A DNA stretch of 15,290 nt, taken from the NCBI GenBank assembly GCA_949451265.1, contig CASTQR010000020.1:1-15290 (forward strand), given 5' to 3'. Within the stretch, counting starts at the first letter, position 1. Every line of letters starts with the position of its first letter. The DNA comes from an uncultured Eubacteriales bacterium. GTDB taxonomy: Bacteria > Bacillota_A > Clostridia > Oscillospirales > Oscillospiraceae. The notes below the pieces were generated by a model. That model did no database searches and was not told the origin of the DNA. It saw only the letters and a program-made list of their open reading frames with translations. The translations under genes were made by a program, and so were the position numbers. Positions 1 through 7,867 of the stretch are shown in pieces.

Positions 1-2
1 AA

Positions 3-77
3 AGCGGCATCAAGTACACCGTGTCCATCAGCGAGGACGCGTCCAAGGCCAGCGACGGCGTGAAGAAATATTTCTGA
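3..77 (+). CDS. C-terminal end of an unidentified protein (partial)
   Basis: Reading from base 3 gives 24 residues, starting SGIKYTVSIS and ending DGVKKYF, followed by TGA at 75-77. The frame is open to the left edge. Codon use is GC-rich like the genes that follow, and a rho-independent terminator begins 24 bases after the stop, which supports a real gene end. The fragment is too short to recognise a family. The alternating polar and hydrophobic residues would suit a beta-strand followed by a short helix, but that says nothing about function. Confidence 0.6.
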   Translation, partial: SGIKYTVSISEDASKASDGVKKYF

Positions 78-100
78 CATCACGGGAGCGGATCCTGACC

Positions 101-129
101 GGGCGGGCGGAAGCCCGCCCGCTTTTTTT
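101..129 (+). terminator. Rho-independent terminator
   Basis: An 8-bp perfect GC stem (101-108 GGGCGGGC with 113-120 GCCCGCCC) has a GGAA loop and is followed by GC and seven T residues (123-129). It ends the gene finishing at 77. It lies only 20 bases before the nitroreductase ATG and 7 bases before its Shine-Dalgarno site. Confidence 0.9.
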
Positions 130-149
130 GAAATTGAGGAGGTTATAAC

Positions 150-659
150 ATGGATTGTACCCAGACCATCCGCGCGCGGCGGAGCATCCGCAAGTACCAG
201 CCCGGCGCCCCGGTGCCCGAGGAAGACGTGAAGCTCATGCTGGAGGCGGCCATGATGGCCCCCAGCGCCCGGAACACCCGCCCCTGGGAGTTCTTCGTGG
301 TGGAGGACCAGGGGCTGAAGGCCAAGCTGCGCTACGCCCACCCCTTCGCCTCCATGCTGGACACGGCGTCCCTGGCCATCGTGGTGTGCGGCCGGCCGGA
401 GGCCCAGGCGGGCAGGGTGGCGGGCTACTGGCCCCTGGACTGCGGGGCGGCGGTGGAGAACCTGCTGCTCCAGGCGGCGGCCCTGGGCTACGGCACCTGC
501 TGGTGCGGCTGCTGGCCCAGCCCCCGGATCGACGCCCTCCAGGAGCTGCTGGGCACCAAGGCGGTGCCGGTGGCCCTCATTGCCGTGGGCGTGCCCGACG
601 AGGACCCGCCCGCCCGGGGCTTCTACGAGCCCGACCGGGTGACCTGGCTGCGGGGCTGA
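150..659 (+). CDS. Nitroreductase family protein (FMN-dependent)
   Basis: A 169-residue single-domain nitroreductase, expected to be a cytoplasmic homodimer that uses FMN and NAD(P)H to reduce nitro-aromatic, quinone or flavin substrates; the true substrate cannot be read from sequence. Visible family marks are the N-terminal phosphate-binding R10-R11-S12-x-R14, the segment APSARNTRPWEFFVV at 37-51 (counterpart of the usual PSxxNxQPW), a hydrophobic helix with GAAVENLLLQAAALGYGTCW at 99-118, and GVPD at 147-150. The length suits the short Clostridia subgroup. ATG 150 is preceded by a perfect AGGAGG at 137-142. It is the first gene of a three-gene operon, with 13 bases to the debranching enzyme. 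There is no room for a promoter between the upstream terminator and this start, so its transcript must begin further left. Confidence 0.9.
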   Translation: MDCTQTIRARRSIRKYQPGAPVPEEDVKLMLEAAMMAPSARNTRPWEFFVVEDQGLKAKLRYAHPFASMLDTASLAIVVCGRPEAQAGRVAGYWPLDCGAAVENLLLQAAALGYGTCWCGCWPSPRIDALQELLGTKAVPVALIAVGVPDEDPPARGFYEPDRVTWLRG

Positions 660-672
660 GGGGGGACGGATC

Positions 673-2781
673 GTGGCTGAGAAGAAAACCGTGAAGGCGG
701 AGGCCCCCGCGGTCAGCGGCGTGCTGCCCCGGGCCATCCACCTGGTGCCCCTGGATCACATCGCCGGGTTCGACGTGCGCCCCGGCTTCTACGACATCAA
801 CGGCGCCACCGCCATCCCCGGCGGCGTGAACTTCACCGTCCACTCCAAGGGGGCCTCCTCCGTGGAGCTGCTGCTGTTCCACCGGGAGCAGGACGAACCC
901 TTCGCCGTCCTGCCCTTCCCGGAGCACTACCGGATCGGGAACGTGTATTCCATGATCGTGTTTAAGCTGAACATCGAGGAGTTCGAGTACGCCTACCGGG
1001 TGGACGGGCCCTACGAGCCGGAGAAGGGGCTGATCTACGACAGGACCCGCTACCTGCTGGACCCCTACGCCAAGGCCGTCACCGGCCAGAGCGCCTGGGG
1101 CAAGACCCAGCCCCACGGCCAGCACTACAAGGCCCGGGTGGTGAAGGACGACTTCGACTGGGGCAGCACCCGCAACCCCCTCATCCCCATGGAGGATCTG
1201 ATCATCTACGAGCTCCACGTCCGGGGCTATACCATGGATCCCTCCTCCGGGGTGGCCCACCCCGGCACCTTCGCGGGGCTCATGGAGAAGCTGCCCTACC
1301 TGGAGGAGCTGGGCGTGAACGCCATCGAGCTGATGCCCATCTTCGAGTTTGACGAGATGCTGGACTACCGGGAGGTGGACGGGCAGAAGCTCTACAACTA
1401 CTGGGGCTATAACACCGTCAGCTTCTTCGCACCCAATACCAGCTACACCGCCTCCACCGAGTATAACCGGGAGGGGAACGAGCTGAAGCGGTTCATCCAG
1501 GCCTGCAAGCAGAAAGGGATCGAGGTCTACCTGGACGTGGTGTTCAACCACACCGCCGAGGGAAACGAGATGGGGCCCTTCTTCTCCTTCAAGGGCTTTG
1601 ACAACAACATCTACTACCTGCTCACCCCGGAGGGGTACTATTACAATTTCTCCGGCTGCGGCAACACCCTGAACTGCAACCACCCCATCGTCCACCAGAT
1701 GATCCTGGACTGCCTGCGCTACTGGGTGACCACCTACCGGGTGGACGGCTTCCGGTTCGACCTGGCCTCCATCCTGGGCCGGGACGAGAACGGCGCGCCC
1801 ATGGTGTCCCCGCCCCTGCTCCAGGCCATGGCCTTCGACCCCATTCTGGGGGACGTGAAGCTCATCGCCGAGGCGTGGGACGCGGGGGGGCTGTACCAGG
1901 TGGGCTCCTTCCCGGCGTGGAACCGCTGGGCGGAGTGGAACGGCCGCTACCGGGACGATATGCGCCGGTATATCAAGGGGGACGCGGGGCTGGCCCAGGC
2001 CGCGGCGCTGCGGCTCACCGGCTCCAAGGATTTGTACGACACCCAGGCCCGGCGGGACGCCTCCATCAACTTCCTTACCTGCCACGACGGGTTTACCCTC
2101 CACGACCTGTACGCCTACAACGACAAGCACAACGAGAAAAACGGCTGGAACAACACCGACGGGGCCAACGACAACAACAGCTGGAACTGCGGCGTGGAGG
2201 GGGAGACGGACGACCCCGAGGTGAACGCGCTCCGGGAGAGGATGGCGCGCAACGCCATCACCCTGCTGATGTGCTCCCGGGGCGTCCCCATGTTCCTGGC
2301 GGGGGACGAGTTCGGCAACACCCAGCACGGCAATAACAACGCCTACTGCCAGGACAACGCCACCTCCTGGCTGGACTGGTCCCTGCTGGAGAAGAACAAG
2401 GGGCTGTTTGAATTTTTCCAGTATATGATCCGCTTCCGCAAGGCCCACCGGGTGCTGCGGGCCAACACCAACAACGGCGCCTGCGGCTTCCCCGACGTGA
2501 GCTTCCACGGCACCTCGCCCTGGAAGGAGGAGTTCGGCGGCCATGACCACTATGTGGGCGTGATGTTTGCCGGCTGGGAGCGGGAGAGCGGCCCCCAGGT
2601 GGTGTACGTGGCCTCCAACGCCTACTGGAACGAGCTGGAGGCGGAGCTGCCCCAGCTGCCCGCCTCCATGTCCTGGCGGCTGGTGGTGAGCACCTGGCAG
2701 GAGGAGCAGGGGAGCTATCCCCAGAACGGGAACGCCTTTACCATCGGGCCCCGGAGCGTGCTGGTATTCGAGGCAAAATAG
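673..2781 (+). CDS. glgX: Glycogen debranching enzyme / isoamylase (GH13, CBM48), GlgX-like
   Basis: A 702-residue cytoplasmic alpha-1,6-glucosidase of the isoamylase/GlgX type, expected to remove branch stubs from glycogen or limit dextrins. An N-terminal CBM48-like fold (about residues 45-150, with GGVNFTVHSKG at 50-60) precedes the GH13 barrel. All four GH13 regions are present: DVVFNH at 288-293; GFRFD at 359-363 with nucleophile D363; IAEAWD at 398-403 with acid/base E400; and TCHDGFTLHDL at 469-479 with transition-state stabiliser D472. A C-terminal beta domain follows, with no signal peptide. The start is GTG 673, chosen because GAGGGGGGA lies just before it and it follows the nitroreductase stop by 13 bases. 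It sits with nitroreductase and malic enzyme, so glucose release and NAD(P)H supply may be co-expressed. Pullulanase is less likely because there is no secretion signal and no pullulanase-type N-terminal modules. Confidence 0.93.
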   Translation: MAEKKTVKAEAPAVSGVLPRAIHLVPLDHIAGFDVRPGFYDINGATAIPGGVNFTVHSKGASSVELLLFHREQDEPFAVLPFPEHYRIGNVYSMIVFKLNIEEFEYAYRVDGPYEPEKGLIYDRTRYLLDPYAKAVTGQSAWGKTQPHGQHYKARVVKDDFDWGSTRNPLIPMEDLIIYELHVRGYTMDPSSGVAHPGTFAGLMEKLPYLEELGVNAIELMPIFEFDEMLDYREVDGQKLYNYWGYNTVSFFAPNTSYTASTEYNREGNELKRFIQACKQKGIEVYLDVVFNHTAEGNEMGPFFSFKGFDNNIYYLLTPEGYYYNFSGCGNTLNCNHPIVHQMILDCLRYWVTTYRVDGFRFDLASILGRDENGAPMVSPPLLQAMAFDPILGDVKLIAEAWDAGGLYQVGSFPAWNRWAEWNGRYRDDMRRYIKGDAGLAQAAALRLTGSKDLYDTQARRDASINFLTCHDGFTLHDLYAYNDKHNEKNGWNNTDGANDNNSWNCGVEGETDDPEVNALRERMARNAITLLMCSRGVPMFLAGDEFGNTQHGNNNAYCQDNATSWLDWSLLEKNKGLFEFFQYMIRFRKAHRVLRANTNNGACGFPDVSFHGTSPWKEEFGGHDHYVGVMFAGWERESGPQVVYVASNAYWNELEAELPQLPASMSWRLVVSTWQEEQGSYPQNGNAFTIGPRSVLVFEAK

Positions 2782-2797
2782 ACGGGAGGATCGTGCA

Positions 2798-3975
<1,178 letters not shown>

Positions 3976-3976
<1 letters not shown>

Positions 3977-4030
3977 CGCAAAAAAACAGCGTCCCTGTCC
4001 GAAATTGGACGGGGACGCTGCTTTTGCGTT
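3976..4030. terminator. Bidirectional rho-independent terminator
   Basis: A 14-bp stem (3987-4000 CAGCGTCCCTGTCC with 4007-4020 GGACGGGGACGCTG, one mismatch that is a G-U wobble on the + transcript) has a 6-base loop. It is flanked by a run of A on the left (3980-3986) and TTTT plus GTTTT on the right, so it works for both the malic enzyme operon (+) and the rhomboid gene (-). The outer bases CGCAAAA and TTTTGCG also pair. Confidence 0.9.
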
Positions 4031-4031
4031 T

Positions 4032-4091
4032 TCAGGGCGCCTGCCTTCTGCCCGAGGACAGGACGAAGCCCAGGATGGTGCCGCGCAGGCC
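4032..4091 (-). pseudogene. Remnant of a second rhomboid gene (C-terminal tail only)
   Basis: Read on the minus strand from 4091, the codons give GLRGTILGFVLSSGRRQAP and a stop at 4032-4034. The intact rhomboid next to it ends GLCGTLLGFILSSGRR. By eye, 13 of 16 residues and 40 of 48 bases agree, far beyond chance. Further upstream the frame closes at once (TGA three codons before the homology), and no ATG or Shine-Dalgarno site is available. It lies between the shared terminator and the stop of the intact gene, about 40 bases from it. The simplest reading is that two tandem paralogues once stood here and all but the tail of the second was deleted. A local segmental duplication that has since diverged is the alternative. 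Confidence 0.75.
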
Positions 4092-4131
4092 CACCGGTCA
4101 TTCGGGCACCCCCGCCCACGGGGCGGGGGCG

Positions 4132-4725
4132 TCACCGTCTGCCGGAGGACAGGATGAAGCCCAGGAGCGTCCCGCACAGCCCCCCGATGATGTGGGTGAG
4201 CTGGGAGATGTTGTCCCGGACGAAGATGGCGTCCCACAGCTCGCCGCCCAGGTAGAAGATGGCCACCAGGATCAGGGTGGTGGGGATGGTGCCGTTCTTC
4301 ACGCCGCCGAAGGAGGACAGCAGGATCATCATGAACACGATGCCGGAGGCCCCCAGCAGGGCGGTGCCGGGGAAGAAGATGAACTGCACCAGCCCGGACA
4401 CCAGGGCGGTGAACAGGATGGCCAACAGCACGTTCCAGCTCCCAAACCGGTCCTCCAGGTTGGGGCCCAGCACTAAGATCAGCACCATATTGCCGATGTA
4501 GTGGGCGTACCCGCTGTGGCCCAGCACATGGCCGAAGAAGCGGAAGAAGCCCAAGGGGTCGGCCAGCAGGGAGCAGCGGTAGACGGAGCATAGGTTGGCG
4601 TTGACCCAGCCGTTGGTAAAGTGGTTGGCCACCAGCGCCAGCAGGGAGATGAGGGCGAAGGTGAGGGCCACGGGGGCGTTGTAGGAGATCTTCATGGTGG
4701 GGCGGTGCATATCATCGCGGGCCAT
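4132..4725 (-). CDS. Rhomboid family intramembrane serine protease
   Basis: A 197-residue polytopic membrane protein of the rhomboid family, which cleaves substrates within or near their transmembrane segments. The catalytic pair is clear: GASG at 125-128 with nucleophile S127, and H178 in SQLTHIIGG. The oxyanion-side motif HYIGN (75-79, H75 and N79) is also present. About six hydrophobic helices can be drawn (roughly 17-35, 74-88, 97-116, 124-140, 148-162, 176-193), with a short cytoplasmic N-terminus and no extra domain. The reading frame is open as far as 5058, but ATG 4725 is chosen because GAGGTGA (4731-4737) sits just upstream and homology to membrane segments begins after it. A codon-6 ATG is a weaker alternative. 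It is monocistronic, between two terminators. The duplicate of its tail at 4032-4091 is noted separately. The natural substrate is unknown. Confidence 0.92.
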   Translation of the reverse strand: MARDDMHRPTMKISYNAPVALTFALISLLALVANHFTNGWVNANLCSVYRCSLLADPLGFFRFFGHVLGHSGYAHYIGNMVLILVLGPNLEDRFGSWNVLLAILFTALVSGLVQFIFFPGTALLGASGIVFMMILLSSFGGVKNGTIPTTLILVAIFYLGGELWDAIFVRDNISQLTHIIGGLCGTLLGFILSSGRR

Positions 4726-4741
4726 AGGGGTCACCTCGTGG

Positions 4742-4786
4742 TAAAAAATACGGTCAGCCGGATCCTTGCCTCCGGCTGACCGTATT
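4742..4786 (-). terminator. Rho-independent terminator after the anti-sigma gene
   Basis: A perfect 16-bp inverted repeat (4747-4762 and 4771-4786) encloses an 8-base loop. On the minus strand the 3' arm ends ATT and runs into TTTTTAC, giving a strong hairpin with a T tract 34 bases after the stop of the gene ending at 4820. It also lies upstream of the rhomboid start, so any rhomboid promoter must overlap or follow it. Confidence 0.85.
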
Positions 4787-4819
4787 ATAACCGTTTTTCC
4801 CCAAAAAGGGAAGGGAAAT

Positions 4820-5848
4820 TTATTCGCCCAGGGGGAGCAGGTCGTGGCGGGCGGGCTGAATATCCTCCCCCTTGGTCTGGGGCAGTTCCTCCGCGGGACG
4901 AGCGCCGCCGGGGACAGCGTCCTCCGGGACGTCCTCGCCGTGGTAGACCTTGCCGCCGTCCACAGGGGTGGGGATGGGCTCGCCGTCCTCGGTGACGGCG
5001 GGGGCGGTTCGCTCCTCGGGGGCCACGGGATCGGGGGCGGGGCCTTTGACGATCTCATCTGTCAAGGTGTCCAGTGTTCCCGTGAACAGCCGCGCCCGGA
5101 TGGCGTCGCCGTCGGGGTCAAGCTGAGCCAGCTTGGCCAGGATGCCGTCGGGGATGGTCTGGCCGTTGCTGTAAAGGTCTACCCCCAGACAGTTGGCGGT
5201 GACGTCTACGCCGATGCCGCAGGAGAGCCCGGAACCGTCCAGCGCGTTGGTGACAGGATCCATCAGGCTGTCCAGGTAGGCGTGGCTGTACTTGGCGTAC
5301 TGGAAGGACACGTCATCGCCGCACCAGCCCTTGACCTGCTCCTCCAGCTCCGCGTTGCGCTCGTTCCCCACAATGGCCACGTGCAGGGTCTCCCAGTCGA
5401 TCCAGGCCCCGGCGAACCAGTCGGGGTAGGCGTCCGCGGCGTTTTCCCCGTACATACCCATCCCCTTCATCAGCTTGTCGTACTGGTCGGCGGCGTGCTC
5501 CTGGACGGGGACATCGCCGGTCTTGTCCCCGCCGGTGCCGTCGCCGATATAGGCCCCGCCGGGCTGGATATTGCCGGGCTGTCCCTGGTCGGACACATCG
5601 ATCTCCCCCGCCGGGGCCTTCAAGTCCCCCTCGGTGGTCAGCGTGCCGCCCTCCAGCACCGTATAGCTGTGCAGGGGCGGGTTGACGGCCCGGTACACCG
5701 GGCAGGCCCCCAGCACCAGCGCCGCGCAGGCGGCGCACGCCGCGATGGTTTTCCAGCGGAACCGGGGCTTTACCACGTTGCTCCCGGCCTCCAGCACATA
5801 GTCCTCGTTTACATCCCCGATCAAATTCAAAAGTTCGTGGTTTTTCAT
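4820..5848 (-). CDS. Membrane-anchored anti-sigma-like protein, partner of the ECF sigma factor
   Basis: A 342-residue protein with a short cytoplasmic N-terminal segment (1-31, containing NLIGDVNEDYVLEAG), one transmembrane helix at about 34-50 (TIAACAACAALVLGACP) and a large, acidic, proline-rich extracytoplasmic part. The single-pass layout and the 4-base ATGA overlap with the sigma gene strongly imply a regulatory pair, in which the N-terminal segment binds and restrains sigma and the outer domain senses a signal. No zinc-binding HxxxCxxC anti-sigma motif is visible in the first 35 residues, so this is not a ZAS-type factor. Around 105-165 there is a segment with DWFAGAWIDWETLHVAIVG that looks like a small beta-rich fold seen in Firmicutes exoproteins; this is a recollection, not a search result. 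The last 75 residues are probably disordered. The sensed signal is unknown. Confidence 0.75.
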   Translation of the reverse strand: MKNHELLNLIGDVNEDYVLEAGSNVVKPRFRWKTIAACAACAALVLGACPVYRAVNPPLHSYTVLEGGTLTTEGDLKAPAGEIDVSDQGQPGNIQPGGAYIGDGTGGDKTGDVPVQEHAADQYDKLMKGMGMYGENAADAYPDWFAGAWIDWETLHVAIVGNERNAELEEQVKGWCGDDVSFQYAKYSHAYLDSLMDPVTNALDGSGLSCGIGVDVTANCLGVDLYSNGQTIPDGILAKLAQLDPDGDAIRARLFTGTLDTLTDEIVKGPAPDPVAPEERTAPAVTEDGEPIPTPVDGGKVYHGEDVPEDAVPGGARPAEELPQTKGEDIQPARHDLLPLGE

Positions 5849-6405
5849 AGTTCAAATCCCTCCTGTTCAAGATGGGCGCGCAGCCTCTGCCGCAGGCGGT
5901 GGAGCGTGGTGGTCACCTGGGTCTTGCTCATGCCGAACTGTTTTGCCAGCCGCTCCACGCTGTCCAGATACCAGTACCGCCGCAGGAACAGGCTCCGGTT
6001 CCGCTGGGGCAGATCCGCCAGGAAACCGTCCAGCGCCGCCCGGAACGCCTGCCGGTCCAGCGCGCCCTCCGGCGTCTCACCGCCGGACACCACCTCGCTG
6101 AGCTCGTCCAGGGCCAGCTGCACCTGCCCGCCGCCCCGCTTTTCGGCGGCCTGCGCCCGCCGGACGGACAGCGCCAGGTTCCGGGCGATCCGCCCCGCGA
6201 AGCCCTTCAGCGACCGGGGCCGCTGGGGCGGGATGGACTGCCAGCACTTCAGCCACACGTCGTTGACGCACTCCTCCGCCGCCCCCGGGTCGTCCAAAAT
6301 GCCGTTGGCGATGGCGGCGCAGTAGGCGCCATATTCCCGGCTGGCGGCTTCGATGGCTCCCTCGTCCCGGGCCAGGAACAGCCCGATGATCTCGTTGTCG
6401 TCCAT
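5845..6405 (-). CDS. ECF-type RNA polymerase sigma-70 factor
   Basis: A 186-residue sigma factor with only regions 2 and 4. Region 2 spans about 1-85: the core-binding helix includes YGAYCAAIANGILDDPGAAEECVNDVW (by position about 25-51), followed by the LKGFAGRIARNLALSVRR -10 recognition area. A Gly/Glu-rich linker (about 88-112) precedes region 4 at about 118-180, where LPQRNRSLFLRRYWYLDSV leads into the helix-turn-helix MSKTQVTTTLHRLRQRL. The frame is open 11 codons further upstream, but ATG 6405 is preferred because AAGGAG (6415-6420) lies 9 bases before it. Its stop overlaps the anti-sigma start (ATGA, 5845-5848). This pairing is the usual arrangement for a membrane-signal-responsive ECF system in Clostridia. 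Confidence 0.93.
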   Translation of the reverse strand: MDDNEIIGLFLARDEGAIEAASREYGAYCAAIANGILDDPGAAEECVNDVWLKCWQSIPPQRPRSLKGFAGRIARNLALSVRRAQAAEKRGGGQVQLALDELSEVVSGGETPEGALDRQAFRAALDGFLADLPQRNRSLFLRRYWYLDSVERLAKQFGMSKTQVTTTLHRLRQRLRAHLEQEGFEL

Positions 6406-6441
6406 GGTTCTCAACTCCTTGAAAGGCCCTTCACCCATAAA

Positions 6442-6467
6442 GACGCGGTTTGGCGGCGGAGGTCACA
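6442..6467 (-). promoter_or_regulatory. Candidate ECF-type promoter of the sigma/anti-sigma operon
   Basis: On the minus strand TGTGACC (6461-6467) and CGTC (6442-6445) are separated by 15 bases, and CGTC lies about 37 bases before the sigma ATG. The shape resembles ECF promoters (an AAC-like -35 and CGT-type -10), which would mean the sigma factor transcribes its own operon. No convincing sigma-A promoter is visible in this gap. The match is short, so this remains a suggestion. Confidence 0.35.
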
Positions 6468-6471
6468 GGGG

Positions 6472-6511
6472 GGGAAGAAAAAACCTTTCCCCCTCCGCGG
6501 AAGGGGAAAGG
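6472..6511 (-). terminator. Rho-independent terminator after the DUF6440-like gene
   Basis: A 9-bp stem (6484-6492 CCTTTCCCC with 6503-6511 GGGGAAAGG) has a 10-base loop. On the minus strand it is followed by TTTTTTCTT. A T run on the other side (6513-6517) makes it near-symmetric, but there is no + strand gene upstream that needs it. Confidence 0.85.
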
Positions 6512-6520
6512 CTTTTTCCT

Positions 6521-6703
6521 TTAGGTGTCCCAGGTCAGGGGCTTGCCGTCCCTGTCCAGCAGGGGGCACAGCCCGCCGGCATAGCCGGAGTGGACGAACA
6601 GGTACTGCACGCCGGTGGCGGTGTCCAGCAGCACCTTCCGCACATCGCTGGACAGGCCGTTGCCCTCCGACTGGATGATTTGGAAGCGTTCGCTTTTTGC
6701 CAT
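6521..6703 (-). CDS. Small DUF6440-like protein
   Basis: A 60-residue soluble protein with no membrane segment or signal. Its centre, VLLDTATGVQYLFVHSGYAGGLCPLLDRDGKPL, recalls the small DUF6440 family, in which a D-x-x-TGVxYLF strand pair is followed by GYAGGL-PLLD-DGKP; this assignment is from memory of the pattern. Function is unknown, and the fold is probably a compact beta sheet. ATG 6703 has a GGAAGG-type ribosome site about 6 bases upstream. It is a single-gene unit with a very strong promoter (6738-6765) and its own terminator, so it is likely to be abundantly expressed for its size. A shadow frame of similar length (6535-6723) covers the same DNA and is not favoured. Confidence 0.75.
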   Translation of the reverse strand: MAKSERFQIIQSEGNGLSSDVRKVLLDTATGVQYLFVHSGYAGGLCPLLDRDGKPLTWDT

Positions 6704-6737
6704 GGAAATCCTTCCTTTCTCATGTGAATCAGGCTAT

Positions 6738-6765
6738 ATTATACAGTGCATACATAGCCTGTCAA
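6738..6765 (-). promoter_or_regulatory. Consensus sigma-A promoter with overlapping inverted repeat
   Basis: On the minus strand a perfect TTGACA (6760-6765) and a perfect TATAAT (6738-6743) are 16 bases apart, giving a start about 25 bases before the small gene's ATG. A 7-bp inverted repeat, AGGCTAT (6731-6737) and ATAGCCT (6754-6760), brackets the -10 box and touches the -35, a position that would suit a repressor. Confidence 0.85.
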
Positions 6766-6782
6766 CAAAGCCCCGGCGTTCT

Positions 6783-6962
6783 TTAGAAATTCTTAATTCT
6801 GAGCCGGACGCTGGAAAACACCAGCAGGGACATCGAAATCAGCATGACCACGCCGTTGGCCCGGACCGCCCAGTCGGGCAGGGTGAACAAGATCCGTCCC
6901 GCCGTCCACAGCAGAACCGACGAGACCAGTGTCAGGAGGCTTACAAACCGCAATTTTTTCAT
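6783..6962 (-). CDS. Small membrane protein, last gene of the XRE/pseudouridine synthase operon
   Basis: A 59-residue basic protein with two hydrophobic helices (about 6-27 and 34-51), starting MKKLRFVSLL and ending RLRIKNF, so both ends probably face the cytoplasm. The frame is open to 7064, but ATG 6962 is chosen because it overlaps the upstream stop as ATGA (6959-6962) and has AAGGAG about 10 bases before it. That overlap implies translational coupling to the pseudouridine synthase. The family is not recognised, and no motif suggests a function. No good terminator follows, so transcripts may read into the DUF6440-like gene 80 bases on. Confidence 0.7.
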   Translation of the reverse strand: MKKLRFVSLLTLVSSVLLWTAGRILFTLPDWAVRANGVVMLISMSLLVFSSVRLRIKNF

Positions 6963-7867
6963 AAAATATTCTCCTTTGGAATCAGCGCCGCCAGATCGGC
7001 GGGCAGGGGGGCGGCAAAGGCCAGCCGTTCCCCAGTGATGGGGTGGGCCAGCTCCAGCTTCCACGAGTGGAGGGCGGGGCGGGGGATCAGCGCCCGGTTT
7101 TCCGCGCCGTATAGGAAGTCCCCGGTGAGGGGGCAGCCGATGTGGGCCATATGCACCCGGATCTGGTGGGTGCGGCCCGTGTCCAGGGTGAGCTCCACCA
7201 GCGTCCGGGGGCCCAGGGGGCGCACCACCTTATAATGGGTCCGGGCGGGCTGTCCGTCCGGGCGCGCCTCCCGTTTGGTGAGGGAGCCCTCCGCCCGGCC
7301 GATGGGGGCGTCAATTACGCCGGAGGGGGCGGGGGGCGCGCCGTCGCACACCGCCAGATACACCCGGCGGAAGTCCCCGGTGTGGAGCTGGTTTTTCAGC
7401 CGCTCCTGGGCGTGGGGGTGCTTGGCCACGGCCAGCAGGCCGGAGGTGCCCTTGTCCAGCCGGTGGACAGGGTGGAAGTCGGACTCGTCCCCGGACTTTT
7501 GGTAATAATCCAACAGGAAATTACCCAGGGTATCGTCAAAGTGGCCGTGACCGGGGTGAACCAGCACGCCGGGGGCCTTGTTCAGCACGATCAGATCCCC
7601 GTCCTCGCACACGATATCCAGCGGGCCGGGGGCGGGCACTACCCCAGAGGTGGGCTGGGGATCAGTCAAACGGACGGAGAGGGTCTGCCCCTCCCGTACC
7701 CGGACGCGGACGTTCACCCGCTGGCCGTCCAGGGTGATGCCGTCCTCCAGCCACTTCACCCGGCGCAGGACCGTGCCGGACAGCCCCAGGGTGCGGCGCA
7801 GAAGGGTATTCACCTCCCGCCCCGCCAGCTCGGGGGTGACGGTCAGGGTGAGGTAGCGGGCGCTCAC
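6959..7867 (-). CDS. RluA/RluD-family RNA pseudouridine synthase
   Basis: A 302-residue pseudouridine synthase that isomerises specific uridines in RNA, most likely 23S rRNA. An N-terminal S4-like segment (about 12-68) precedes the catalytic domain. The RluA signature HRLDKGTSGLL is at 135-145 with catalytic D138, and GRTHQIRVHMAHIGCPLTGD at 231-250 is the second family block. The frame is open to 8224, but no ATG occurs at the right point. GTG 7867 is chosen because it overlaps the upstream stop (GTGA), leaves the usual 300-residue length, and starts just before the S4 homology. The ribosome site is weak (AAGAAG), so translation probably depends on coupling. The exact modified position, and hence rluA/C/D naming, cannot be decided here. 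Confidence 0.9.
   Translation of the reverse strand: MSARYLTLTVTPELAGREVNTLLRRTLGLSGTVLRRVKWLEDGITLDGQRVNVRVRVREGQTLSVRLTDPQPTSGVVPAPGPLDIVCEDGDLIVLNKAPGVLVHPGHGHFDDTLGNFLLDYYQKSGDESDFHPVHRLDKGTSGLLAVAKHPHAQERLKNQLHTGDFRRVYLAVCDGAPPAPSGVIDAPIGRAEGSLTKREARPDGQPARTHYKVVRPLGPRTLVELTLDTGRTHQIRVHMAHIGCPLTGDFLYGAENRALIPRPALHSWKLELAHPITGERLAFAAPLPADLAALIPKENIL

Noticed and set aside
577..2550. Long minus-strand ORF of 657 codons opposite the debranching enzyme
   Set aside because: It is low-complexity Gly/Val/His-rich protein typical of the antisense frame of GC-rich genes; the + strand frame has all four GH13 motifs.
4132..5058. Extended rhomboid start at 5058
   Set aside because: It would read through the strong terminator hairpin and the anti-sigma gene; ATG 4725 has a good ribosome site.
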